The notes beneath the pieces are model-generated. The model had not been told where the DNA came from. It was given only the letters and a program-made list of their open reading frames with translations, and did not search any database. Both the position numbers and the translations under genes were made by a program. Below are positions 46,005-57,248 of a DNA stretch of 64,000 nt, one piece after another. Origin of the DNA: Dentipellis sp. KUC8613 (Eukaryota; Basidiomycota; Agaricomycetes; Russulales; Hericiaceae). Every line of letters begins with the position of its first letter. Positions within the stretch are counted from its first letter, which is position 1. The stretch spans positions 124,001 through 188,000 of the forward strand of contig NSJX01000002.1 in the NCBI GenBank assembly GCA_002286715.1, given 5' to 3'.

Positions 46005-48676
46005 CATCATGCCACCCAATATGCAACGTGCAGTGTGCAGTGTGCAGTGCGCAATGCGACACCGTACTCGAGCTCGGACCGTATCTTGGTTCTAATGACC
46101 CATCACGCGTTGCGTCCGTCGTCGGATTCGCAGACAGATGGGTCGTGGCGCAGGCGGTGCATAATGCATAATGTCGGGGTATCATGGCTCGGGGCACGGG
46201 CAGGTATGTATGTGCAATACTTGTCATAACGCGGAAAATAGGTAAGTCATTGGCTCCTACTGTATTGCACGCCCACACGCCAACGTGCTCGTGCTTATAC
46301 ACCGACCGCGGCGCTGATTCACGTACGCACAGACTCCATGACCAAATTCCAATCATGCATCCGAGCATGCAGCATCAAATCAAATCAAATCGCACGCCGT
46401 GCTGAGGCTGAGGCTGAGGCTGCGCGCCGGATTGGACGACGACTGTGACCCCACGACGTTCTGATCCGCCGCACGGTGACGCTCATCCTCCATTAGCCAT
46501 TCGCGCATCCTCGCATATCGTCTCCCCGGCGGGCTCGCGTCCCCGCTCTTCCGCTTCTTCTGCAGCCGCCGCCACGCTACGCCGACGACGATCCCCTGCG
46601 CGTTGTGCGCATGTCTAGATTTATTTAGGCTATGGTATGGTTACTTGACTCACACTGGCAGCAGAACCCCGGGCTCCGTCGCCATCGCTGCTACCTGCCG
46701 TCTTCTTCTCTTGCTTCGTGTTCTCCGCACATTGCACGTTGCACAGTTGCACGCGAGCGCCGAGGTCCGACATGGCTCGGGGTTTGCTGGCGCACCATCA
46801 TCTGCGCTTAGCCGTGCGTCCGCCCGCGCTCGAAAAGCGACGTTGACCACCAACCGAGTGACTGACTGGCTGGTTTCCCGCCGCCGGCATTTCGAGAACA
46901 GAAGGCGGATCTCCATTCGAGGATCACGACACCATTGGGCCTGAGTCCTGATTCCTGAGTCCTGACGCAGGTGCACTTCTGTAACACCCGACGAGTCGGA
47001 TTCACCGCAGCCATCGACCGCGCTCCAGCTGAGTCGATGTCCACATTCCTCTCACTCCCAGGCCCCAGATGTAGAATCCCAACCTACTTGCTTACGGCCG
47101 AGCGCACCCACCCCATCCGCCAGAGCCCGCGTGAGCATGGCATGCTGACATCCAGCTACGCGATCGGGCATCCAGATCCAGGCCGTCCGATGCAGGACGG
47201 GGGGCCAGCGCGATCGCCGTGCTTCTCTCTGTACGCCGATTCCCCTGCACTGCAGCCCCGATCCCCAGCAACTACTAGCCAGAAGTACCCAGTGACCACT
47301 TGCGCGCTAAACGCTACTAAGCGCCGACCGCGCGACGGCGCAATGATCGCTCGATGTCGACGCCGCTCAGGCTCCCGCTGGACACTGGCGTACACTCGAC
47401 ACCGCGTCGCGCTGATATCGATGGCCTCGCCAGGTGTCCGGCCGGCCTGCGCGTGCGCCCCACACGCCCGCGCCCGATCTGCTGTTGGTCATTTAGGCAG
47501 CAGTTTCCGTTTCAGCGGCGAAAGAAGCAATTGGGCTGCAGCGCGTCGCCTCGGCCTTATAAATCGCGCGCGGCACGACACACCGCGCACGACACATGTA
47601 CTTACAGTACACAGGCGGGGAGGCTGTAGACTGCATGATAGTCCCACAGAAACCACCGAAGCACGGCCCGGCGTCCATCCTGGTCCCCGCGCGGGCGCAG
47701 CACCGCAGATCGCGAGCTGCAGTCGACGTCCTGCCCGGCCTGTACAGTACGGTGCGTCGCGCACCGACAGGCATCACAATCTGACCCCGGGCCAGGAATG
47801 CAGTCGCCCGTCCTGGCGCAGAGCGTCATCACGCAGGGTCGCGTGCGCTAGCCCCGCAAGGCAGCATTGGCACACCCGAGCTGAACAGAACAGAACACCA
47901 TAGCGAAACAGGGCAGCTCGGAACGGACGCGATGGTGGCTGGGCGGGGCCCTCTTGGACGGGCGCGGGGCGAGCCTAAGCCAGCGGGCGGCTGTCGGAGC
48001 GATGCCGATGCAGAGTTGGTCGGGAATGGTCCTGGCTAGGAAATCCAGAGGTGCTCCCGCTGGAATGTGCGCGCTTGCGGCGCGCCGTCTCGTATCCACG
48101 CTGCGCGCAGCGTCTGTCTCGTGTGGGGTTTCGGGTGCGGGCTAGCTGCTTTAGATACGTCGTTCGAGCGCCGTATTCATACTCGACCCTTGGTGCAGTG
48201 GTCTAATGAAGTAAGGAGGAGTACTAAATTGTTGCCATGCGCGCGAAGCGCCTACCCGACAGCGGTGTGGGATTGGGTTTGTTGGGTTGACGGGGAGTGG
48301 ACGAGAATGGGCAGCGAACAGAGAACGTTGACTGACCTGAAGGCACTGCCGATGCAATTTAGGGTAGGGATTGGAAACATGGACAAGACATCATTGATAC
48401 GGGCGCCTGTATGGACTGGGAGAATGGACCGGGGGGTGAGAAGGGGCGGATGATCGTTGCTTGTGATCGTGCGGTGGATCTGCTGGAGCCTGAGATTGAT
48501 ATCTGGGAGTTGTGGGAAGTGATGGGAGGATTTATGAGGCGCATCAGGCGGGAGTGCCGACCAGACGGGAGACGTGTGAGCCTCTCTGAGCCTTCAATTC
48601 CTCAACATCTTGCCAGCGCCTTGATCGAACCCATAAAGTGGCTGTGCTAACTTACCCTTTCTTATAACAACCGCCC

Positions 48677-50335
48677 ATGTCCTCCTCCGCACCTCCCGAC
48701 CCCGCCCCCCCGCCCCCCATGCTCTCCGACGACCTCCCTTGGCCAGAACTCGGCAATGTCTCCCGCGGCGCTACCCGCGGCAACCAGGGCCAGAAGGGCG
48801 TCCTTTCCGCCCCCGACGCCGAGGGCCGTTGCCTCCTCCAGCTCCGCGTCCAGCCCGGCGTCCTCACCGTCCTCCTCAACCGCACCGCCTCCGATTGGTA
48901 TCGACGGCTCGACGCCGAGGTCAACCACGCCCTCAAGCTCACCAAGACGTACTGGCGCAAGGCGCGCCGCCGGCAGGACTACGACGCCGTTGCCGACCAG
49001 GACCACATGGAGCTCCACGAGTGGCTCCAGCAGCTCAAAGACAAGGTCATGTCCCACCTCGAGCTCCTCATGCAGCGCGGCGACATCAAGGGCCCGCCCT
49101 ACGTGATGCCCGACGGCATCGAGCTCGCCTTCCTCCGCAAGTTCATCGAGCGCCAGCAGGCCGGCATCCCGCACAACCCCCGCCTCCGCAAGGCCTTCCA
49201 CGAGAACCGCTACGTGCCCGCGCCGCGCCCCTCCCTCGCAGACTCGGAGACGCCTGAGCCCTCCGACGACTCGGGGCGCAACGGCTCCGACGCGGGCTGG
49301 GCCGACGACGACGCCAAGCACTTTGCGCGAGGTGCGTGCGCCGCGCTGGTCGGCGCATGCCGTACTGACCACCGTCCATTCATCCAGAGAGCGCCGTCCC
49401 GCGCTATCCCCAGTCCGCACCGCTCCCGCACTCGTACATCAAGCCGCCGAGTCCGCATCTCGGCGGCGGCTCGAACCTCGAAGAAGAGGCCGAGTCGTCA
49501 AGTACGCCGTCTTCTCTGCCTCACACCATGACACCCCGCTGACAATTCCGCGCAGAACGCCTGCTCCACGCAGCGCGCATTGACCTCCGGCGCGCGCAGA
49601 AAGAAACGCAGGATGCGTTCGCGCGCTACACCGCGTCGCTCGAGGCCGAGCGCCGCGCCTGGCAGGAAGTCGTCGCGGTCGAGGACCGGCGCGACAGCAT
49701 CGTCTCGCTCGTCCTCCGGCAGACACAGACGCAGGCGCAGCAGCGCCCGCCAGGTGCGTCCTTTGCCCGCGCGCCCACGCACGGCCTGATCTGACCGCGT
49801 CACAGAAGCATACGCACGCAAGCCGTTCGGGGACGACACGGACCTCCCGCGGTACTCGCAATACAGCCACCACACCGAGTACCAGCTGAGCGCCGCGCGG
49901 CCCTCGCTCGACGCGGACCTTCCTCCGCCCCTGCCTTCACAACAGCAGCAGCAGCAGTCCGCAGCAGCGCCGTCCTCGCTCGCGCAGGCGCAGACGCAGA
50001 TGCGCTCGACGTACACGTGGGACGACGAGCGGTACCCGCTCGCGACGCAGCCGCCGCAGTCGCAGAGCCGCTCGTCCGCGTCGTCCGCGTCCGCGCACAA
50101 CTCGCCGCGCACGGCGACGACGAGCCCCGCCGTGTCCGAGCCCGCCGGCGGCGGGAGCCCTGGGCGCAAGCACGCGCGCGCGTGGGACCAGGCGGACGAG
50201 GGCACGGGCATGCTGCCCCCGCGCAAGCGCTCGAACCACGGCTCGCCCGCGGGGCAGGCGCAGACGCTCGGCAGCAGCAGTGGGAATGGCAATGGCGTCG
50301 TCGCGCCGCCTGTGGCTGCTGGTGCCCAGTTCTGA
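48677..50335 (+). CDS. coiled-coil, Gln/Ser-rich protein of unknown function (498 aa, 4 exons)
   Basis: Exons 48677-49331, 49388-49501, 49556-49753 and 49806-50335 join in phase (1497 nt). Start MSSSAPPDPAPPPPMLSDDL, then a well-conserved-looking helical domain (residues about 50-165): WYRRLDAEVNHALKLTKTYW, ELHEWLQQLKDKVMSHLELL, GIELAFLRKFIERQQ. A second helical segment about 265-320 (RIDLRRAQKETQDAFARYTA, LEAERRAWQEVVAVEDRRDS) is probably a coiled coil. The last third is low complexity with a CAG/poly-Gln tract near 49945 and a basic end (LPPRKRSNHG). No catalytic motif. A structural or transcription-related role is conceivable but not shown. Family not recognised. Confidence 0.78.
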
Positions 50336-52185
50336 GCCGGACGGTTGGACGAGACGAGACGAGACGATGCTGAGGACGCTGCTTACGACGACGACCACGT
50401 GACGACGACGACGACGATCCTGCTTTCGAGTTTCTGCAAGCCTGATGATTCCTGATTTGGATACCCCGTTTGGATCCCCTCTTCGCATCCGCCGCCGCGC
50501 GCGGTGGGGCGCGCAGCGCAGATACGCTGCGGCGCGAGCGCGCACCTTCTGCGCTGCCTCCGCTCTTGCTCCGACGCCCCGCAGCCCGGCCGCTCCAGTC
50601 CTCCCTCGCATCGATCCCCTCTATGGCATCCCACCCTATTCGAGTGTCGGTTCATCCCGCATACCCCACCCCGCCCCGCCCCCGCCCTGCGTCGTTTGTT
50701 GGCTTTCATTGCATTTAGCATTGGCATTGACACTTCTACACCACATCCCCGCATCCGCATTCATACCCACGCGCTCACCCTCATCCTACCACCCTACCCC
50801 ACAGCGCATCACTACCCACTGCGTATCTTCCACTGCCCGTGATCCGCTTCATTTCCCATTCCCCATCTCTACCCATACCACCATCGAATCGAACTCCTAG
50901 CTCAGTTCTATCGCCATCTCATTCGAACGCTCGATCTATCATCGCCTTGCTCTGCTCCTCTCTCTCTCTCTCTCTCTCCATCTCTCTCTGTCTCGCTTGC
51001 TTGCTCGCACGTACGCTTATCATATCGTATCGTATATTATACCCTGTCTCGTCTCCGTCTTCCGTTTTCTCTTTTTTTCGTCTATTTCTCTTTTGTTTCG
51101 TTTCGTTTGATCTGCTATGTTTTATCTCATCTCATCTCGTTTCGTCGAGTGGTGGCAGTGGAGGAGAGAAGGAGGGAAGGAGGTGAAGGAGGTGGAGGAG
51201 CAAAATTCCTGGCTACCGGATTGGATTGGATTGGATTGGGTGCGGGAGTGTATGAAGTAGAATAGATTCAGAAGATTTTTGTATACCCTTGGACGAATGG
51301 ACGGATGGAGGAGTGGTGGTGGAATAGAATGGGGCGATGGCGGGTGGTTGCTGTTGTTTTGATCCATGTTGTTCGGTCGTGGTTGAGTGCGATCGAGTGT
51401 CTGAGTGAGCATGGTGAACAGTTTCTCAGTGAAAGGACTCAGGCTGGCACTGCGGGTGGCACTTGCGCAGTGACCAGCGGACAATCATCAATGTGCTGGT
51501 CCAGAATACCGTGGCGTATCAAGGGACACTAGTACTGGTCCAGAACTAGATGCAATTCAACCAGCCTGCAGCACTGACGCCTGTAGACTTGAGACCGGAC
51601 GTGGATGTATAATGCTCTGCGCCGTGAACCATGTCGCGTCGCATCAGATCCGCGGACAGCGCGGACAAACACACTGGCAGGACCACGGCGTGGGGATTCA
51701 CGTAGGATGTACACCTGCACTTGCTCAAACGAAAAGGACAGGCCTAGGACCGCCGCGACGCGACTCTAAGATACGGTTATGCCTGACATGTCAGTGCGCG
51801 GACATTGACATTGGTGTGTCTGGATGGTCCTGTTCCCAGTTTCAAGGCACGGTCGCACAATGTGGATCCTTCGAGCTGGGCTTCATGTTTTGAACTCTGC
51901 TTGACGGGGTGGGTAGAGCGGCCGTGGGTCCTCCTCACGCGCCGCCTCAAACTCCGAGCACTCGACCCTCGCTGAACAACCGTGACAGAAGTCGCGCACC
52001 GAATTAGAAACACCGCGTGAAACGTATCCGATATCTCCCTGTATGTCCCAGTAATCAGTATTCCCTAACCATGCACCACCATACATGAACCATTGCTGCC
52101 TGCTTGATAGTCGGGAGCACCCAACCCAACCCACGCCCACTCTCACTCCCGGCTCCGCGACTGAGAAAGCGATCCATAATTCCGC
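50336..52185. other. intergenic region, pyrimidine-rich in its first part
   Basis: Between two genes whose 3' ends face each other. Includes a CT microsatellite and long C/T-rich stretches to about 51.1 kb, then ordinary sequence. No gene supported. Confidence 0.4.
50955..50997. repeat. (CT)n microsatellite
   Basis: TC/CT dinucleotide run with a few interruptions (CCA, GTC). Confidence 0.85.
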
Positions 52186-53438
52186 TTACACCGGACTCGA
52201 ATTGCCCATCCCGCTCCCGCTCCCGCTCTTCACCACGCGCTCGACCGGGTCCGCGGGCGACATGCGCGGGTCCGTCGCCTCCTGGTCCGGGTTCAGTTTC
52301 CAGTAGCGGTAGCTGCACGAAGAACCAGTACAACACGGGCGGCGAATCACAAATCGCATTCGCACGATTATGCGTTCGCAGAAGCGAGAAGCGCAAAGCG
52401 GAGACGATGCTCAGTCAGCAGTGGACGCGCCCGGCATGAGGAGAATGCTTACTGTTTGAGGATCGAGTAGAAGAAGACGCCGAGGAGCGCGCCGAGTGCC
52501 GGGCCGACCCAGTACTGGTCGAGGTACGTGCAGAATAACGGAGGAGGTTAGTACGAGAGCTCGGTCGGATACATAGGAGGCAGGACGGACCACCCAGTGA
52601 TCGCTGTGCGGGAAGCCTGTGACGGCCGCTGGTCCGAAGGAGCGTGCAGTGTTGAGCGAGCCGCCGGTGTAGCGCACTGCGAACCTGCATGGGTGGTCAA
52701 CCGGGGCACAATCTACACACGCTGGTGCATAATGCAGAGCAAAGGATATACGGCTTACAGCTCGCATGCGAACAGCGTCAGGCCGATGCCAACCTGGTCC
52801 CGAGTGCGTTAGTCAGATGGGGGTTGGGGAGGACAAATTCGGTGGAGGGATGCGCACAGGAGCGAGGGGAGTGGCTTGGTGCTTCTCGGCGGCGAGCATG
52901 AGAACGGAGAGCACCAGGGTCGAGGTGACGAACATCTCGATGAACACGCCCTGCGCCTCGTTCGTCCCTTGCTGCAGGAACGTGCTGTCCATTCGTGCGA
53001 GGATGAGCAATGCAATACCTGCTGGTACAACCGCACAGAGCTTACTCATACGAAACGGGCCCAGGCGTGAGCGCGAGCACAAGAGCGGCAGCCGCGACGC
53101 CGCCCGCTAACTGGGCGATGCAATACAGGAGGCAGCGCGCGGGCTGGATGACGCCGACGAGCATGAGCGCGATGGAGACCTCGGGGTTGAAGAGCCCGCC
53201 GGTGACGCGGAAGAAGAGCCACGCGCTGACGAGGAGGCTGAACCCGAACGAGAGCGCGACGAACAGGAGCAGCTGCATCGCGCCGCCCGCGTCGTCCGCG
53301 CTGCCAGCCGCCACGGCTGCCTGCACGCCGCCAAACGCAAGCATGAGGAACACGGTCGTGCCCACGAACTCGAGGAACGCGGCGAAGCAGTCGTCCGCGA
53401 GGCTGTCGGTCATCGAGGAGAAGTGTGGGCGTCGCATG
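52186..53438 (-). CDS. aquaporin-like MIP channel with altered NPA boxes, about 275 aa
   Basis: Six exons spliced on the minus strand, ATG at 53438 (an in-frame Met also at 53414), stop at 52186. Membrane segments typical of the major intrinsic protein fold: LEFVGTTVFLMLAFGGVQA (TM1), QLLLFVALSFGFSLLVSAW (TM2), half-helix GGLFNPEVSIAL, VIQPARCLLYCIAQLAGG (TM3), GVFIEMFVTSTLVLSVLML (TM4), VGIGLTLFACEL (TM5), half-helix GGSLNTARSFGPA and YWVGPALGALLGVFFYSIL (TM6). In place of the canonical NPA motifs it has NPE and NTA; the Arg of the selectivity filter (NTAR) is kept. Water, glycerol or another small solute may pass; selectivity cannot be read from sequence. C-terminal tail Ser/Gly-rich, cytosolic. 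Length is normal for the family. Confidence 0.88.
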
Positions 53439-53769
53439 GCCCGTCCGTGTGCGAAGAGGGGGGAAATGTGTGGTATTGAGACATGTATCGTACCGAGCTG
53501 AAGATATCGACGATGCGCGCGCCCGTGGCAGACTGGCAGGCGTATTGTGTGGGGTATTGCAGACTGGAGCGATCGCGGTGACGTCACATGACCCCCTGAT
53601 CCAACCGGCTGGTCGAACATCGAATACAGCATCTTGCTACCCGCGCGCTGGGCGATGACGCGGACGGGAGGGAGTGCGTTTAAAGGACGGGCATCGTCGT
53701 GAGCGCTGAATTGTGCCGTCGCGGGAGGGATGGGGCTGACATCACATCGACATCCCGCCGCGGCGTTTG

Positions 53770-54551
53770 TCAATCGTCGAATCGCTTGGAGCGCGTGCTT
53801 TTGACGTGGCTCCGATGGCTCTTTTCTGCCCTACGCTTTGCCTTCTCCGCTCTCTCCAACTGTTGCACGCGCGCCTTCTGTTCTTCTGACGGCTCATTCT
53901 TGAGCTCCTTCGCGGCCATATCTGATATCAGAGTGTGCAGCTGCCCGGGATTTAGGATTCAGTACGCGGCCATCTGATATAAGATAGGCTGATGAGTACA
54001 AACCTTGGATAGACAGTCGTCGACGTTCTGCGCCTGCGAACGATGGAGTGTGGACGTGATCAAAATGGACTGGGATGACGATACATAATACGTCTTCGCG
54101 GCGTCACCGTTAGATGAGGTGCAGATAGGCTTTGGTGCAGCACACGCACCGATTTGCGGAGGCCCTCTATTGCCCATTGCGGAATCCACGAGGCATCCAC
54201 AGGGCAGCGCAGAGTGGCCTTGGTGTTTACTTTGTTGACGTTCTGGTAACTGTCGGTCTACATCCGTCTATCCCGTAAACTGGAAAAGCGCACCTGTCCA
54301 CCGGGGCCCGAGCTCCGCGCGAATGTGACCTCGACGAGATTTTTCGGAATTGTATGGTGCTTGAACATAGATAACCAGTCACGAGCAGCCCGCACCTCGT
54401 CCTTGGTATCTAGATTGCGCAAGGAGGGCGGTACTGGAAGTGCTGAATTCGTGTGCACAATTCGTCGACAAGCGACTCTGGTGACGGTGGATCCGCGTTG
54501 CCACCGTAACGCCAGGCGGAGAGATACCAGCCGCTGACTGCAGAAACTCAT
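53770..54551 (-). CDS. ict1: ICT1/Pth4-type mitochondrial peptidyl-tRNA hydrolase (ribosome rescue), about 203 aa
   Basis: Four exons, ATG 54551 to TGA 53770. The basic N-terminus (MSFCSQRLVSLRLALRWQRG...) fits a mitochondrial targeting peptide. The catalytic loop FARSSGPGGQNVNKVNTKA carries the GGQ triad (about 84-86) of the class I release-factor domain. It is followed by TLRCPVDASWIPQWAIEGL, SSSQSILITSTLHRSQAQN and DDCLSKLHTLI, then a Lys/Arg-rich tail (AKRRAEKSHRSHVKS) that in ICT1-like factors contacts the ribosome. There is no codon-recognition domain, so it releases peptides from stalled mitochondrial ribosomes rather than reading stop codons. The GGQ/NVNK boundary is itself an intron position. 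Well supported. Confidence 0.92.
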
Positions 54552-54948
54552 CCTTCAGTCAATGTTTCTCGAAGACTTGTTCTTCTAGTTGCCGAGTGCG
54601 ATCTTGGAAGTATCTAATGGAGATCTTCGCTGTGGAAGATCTGTCGTGTAAGCAGCCCTGAGGATCCACGCGAAGAAGGCACGATGGTTCGTACGCTCGG
54701 CGCCCCGTACTCGGGACAGAGCTTTTGAACTTGCAGAGAAGACAAGGGATCGACAAATTCGCCCAACTTGCTACATGGCCGCTTACGTACATACAGGAGG
54801 ACCAAGTCTCGGCGCCACAACGGAACAGTCCGTGACATGGTGACACTCGGAGGCCTGGTGCACTGGCACGAGACATCGAGCCATACAAACGTTTGTACTC
54901 GAAACCATCAATACTGTGAGGACTACCACCAGTTTATGCTAACAGTCA
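54552..54948. other. intergenic, possible short minus-strand ORFs not called
   Basis: Two overlapping minus-strand frames are open here (one reads MSRTVPLWRRDLVLLYVRKR and ends 54614; one ends 54559, 8 bp before the ict1 ATG). They disagree in frame and show no shared splice solution. Treated as upstream region of ict1 and downstream flank of F-box gene F. Confidence 0.3.
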
Positions 54949-56861
54949 TCATGATCCAGCCGGGACACTGAGGACGTCGGTGGAATCAGGGTCCCCGAGA
55001 AATTTCGCCACTCGACTTGTCAATTCTACAGTGTCCTCATTTGAAGGCCTCGCGTCGAACTGGAGGAGTGGTTTCCCGCGAGATCGTCGAAACGCGAAAA
55101 ACTGTAATAAAGGCTTTTCGAAATCCTCCGGCTCTCGAAATGCATCTGGTCCTTGTTTCTTCGGCACCTCATCCAGGACGAAATGCCTCAGCGCCGGCAG
55201 CTTCAGAACATCCAAACTGTCGTCGTCTTCTACAGGCAGAGTCAGGGCACACAGAAGATAGATCGTGTTTCTCATATCGCTCGCCCAGCGGGGAGTGGGG
55301 GGCATGCGGACATGCAACTTTGTCAGGCTGGACATGCCCGAGAGTCCTAAGAGTTTCTCTATTGTTAAGGGTTGAATGACAGTTTCCGGCTCTATACTGA
55401 GGGATGAGACATGAGCGAAGTACTTCTGGGCGTAGAATGATTCGACCAAGCCCGCCAAATGATGAAGTCCAAAATCTGTCACTTCAATCTCGACTTTCAA
55501 ACGTCCAGGACGACCATTTGTGCCGGATATGGTGAGCTCCTTTGTAACATACACGCCAAGATCAAGTAATCCGAAATGATTGTCGGCTTGATGCTGACGG
55601 GCCACTTGATTCCACGGAAGCAGCTGAGGGATCAAGGACCAGGACGGATGACTACGGGTATCGTAAGTGCCTAGTTTCAGCGAGACCACCACCGATGAGG
55701 GGATCTCAACCCGGCTTAAGAAGGAAGGGATGGCGTCATTGTCGGCTCGAAGTGACAGTGTGCAGAGGTACGGTAGTCGAGTACGATGGTGGCCCAAGAC
55801 AACATCACTTGATTCGTCTTGCGTGTTGTGATTCCTTGTCTCAAAGCACAGCAGGATGAGTGTCAGAAGCCGAGGCGACGCTTGCAGTATGGGCACGAGT
55901 TGCTCAACGAGCAGATTGTGCCTGTGACCGCGTTCTCCGACTATCTTGAGATAGACGAGATTCTGCAGAACATCTTCGCCACAGGGCAGCCCGAAACAGT
56001 TGTACAACGAGAGGCTTCGCAAACGGGGATGCGATGAGGCTGACAGGGACATGGGGAGGTAGAGCTTGTCATAATTGTCGATAACACGGATGGATAATGA
56101 CTCGAGGAGTGGTGCTGATCCTTGAATTTGCTTGAGCCAGTCCTCATACATTTCCTCGATGTGATCGATCTGGAGGTCTAACTCGGACACTCGTTGAAGA
56201 GAAGGATTCCCTAAGATCTTGTCAATAACTTGAATGTGAGTGTGATAGAAACTAATATCGACTTTGAGTGGCCGTCGATTGGATCGAGAGAGCATTGCAA
56301 GTGCCCAATCTGGGGTGATGCCCCGCTCGATACGGACCCACAGGCTGGAATCGGCCAAAGACGCCTCCCGCCATGGACGGCAGACGTGGGTAACTTGGAT
56401 CCAGCCGAGGTATCGTCGATGACCCTGCCCGGAGCAAACCAAGTTCGGGGGATCGTCATCGACCAGATACGCAAAGACACGTAAGAGGACATCTTCCGGG
56501 ATGCGCGAGATGAATGACACCATGGCGTTTCGGCGTGCGGAGAAGATACGCGTTGCATTTTTCATGAATTCAATCTGTACGTCCAGGCGCGCTTGCGCGG
56601 CCTTGATTACTTCTCGGGAGCTGAGTATCGTGACTTCAGACACGCTACGCAGGGTTTCTTGGATGTATGATTCCCAAAAGTCACTGAAGAAGGATGCAAA
56701 TGTGAGTACGGACGTGTTTGAGTGCACCTTCACAAGCAACAATATTGCTCCGAGACGTACCTGCTCCCCGTTTTGACAGCCTCCTGCGTCGACTGACCCG
56801 CACCAACATTCCATATCGGCGCGCTGAGAGATTTGGTGGTGGGTTGGAAATGAGAAGACAT
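54949..56861 (-). CDS. F-box protein F (subfamily II), 611 aa
   Basis: Exon 1 is 56861-56761 (MSSHFQPTTKSLSAPIWNVG). Donor AG|GTACGT, 77-bp phase-2 intron, acceptor TTCAG. Exon 2 is 56683-54949, starting SDFWESYIQETLRSVSEV. F-box region: SARRNAMVSFISRIPEDVLL, RVFAYLVDDDPPNL, GWIQVTHVCRPWREASL. Then Leu-rich strands ending FDARPSNEDTVELTSRVAKF. Intact. Closest in the window to genes D and E but 20 kb away on the opposite strand, next to the terpene synthase. The frame is also open through the intron, which would give a longer N-terminus; the spliced form is preferred because its exon 1 aligns with exon 1 of gene E (WGEGAELDQSLQQAIETDS). SCF substrate receptor predicted. Confidence 0.88.
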
Positions 56862-57248
56862 TCGCCCGACGGATCAGCACGTAGGGTGACAGTGTATGAT
56901 AGATGGCCTGGAGTCGAAAGACACGAACTCAAGGTCATGCAAAGTAGATAGATCGATATCGGCACCAGAACTCTGGGAGCCGATGCGGGCGCTAAGGATG
57001 TCTCCGCCAAAAGAAGCGTCATAATTGCCGCCACTCAGATCTAGAAACGGTAGGACATGCGGTAGAAGTATAATATATATTTTCGATAACAATCTATGGT
57101 GGGTTAATTTAGACTCCTGAGGGAAACACTAGCTCCAGTCTGAGGGATGTAACCGTACATGAAGAATACGACAGTGGTGGAATCTACAAATATTTGACGA
57201 TCGTAGGTTGAACTCGAGGTCAAGGTCCACTATCCAATTGCCAGTGTG
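56862..57248. other. intergenic, nothing seen
   Basis: Spacer between the 5' end of F-box gene F and the 3' end of the terpene synthase, with some AT-rich sequence near 57070-57110. Confidence 0.35.

Larger units (their letters stand above)
39361..48676. other. 9.3-kb gene-poor island with decayed sequence and short repeats
   Basis: No intact gene could be built on either strand. The sequence looks rich in TG/CA-containing words (e.g. GCATGC, TGCGCATG, CATCGGCATC), has many short tandem repeats, and its open frames overlap on both strands with random-looking peptides. One frameshifted coding relic is recognisable (40033-40671). Fits old repeat-derived or heterochromatic DNA. No reverse transcriptase, transposase, long terminal repeat or rRNA was seen. 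Confidence 0.5.

Noticed and set aside
48160..48240. tRNA-like text (CTTGGTGCAGTGGTCTAATGA)
   Set aside because: No acceptor or T arm could be paired around it.
39361..48676. Transposon or retroelement
   Set aside because: Looked for reverse transcriptase, integrase, transposase motifs and long terminal or inverted repeats by eye and found none.
54559..54888. Minus-strand ORFs just upstream of ict1
   Set aside because: Overlapping frames conflict and end a few bases before the ict1 start, so more likely its upstream region.
56684..56880. Longer N-terminus for F-box gene F by reading through its first intron
   Set aside because: The spliced exon 1 aligns with exon 1 of gene E and keeps the family's phase-2 junction; the read-through peptide has no counterpart.
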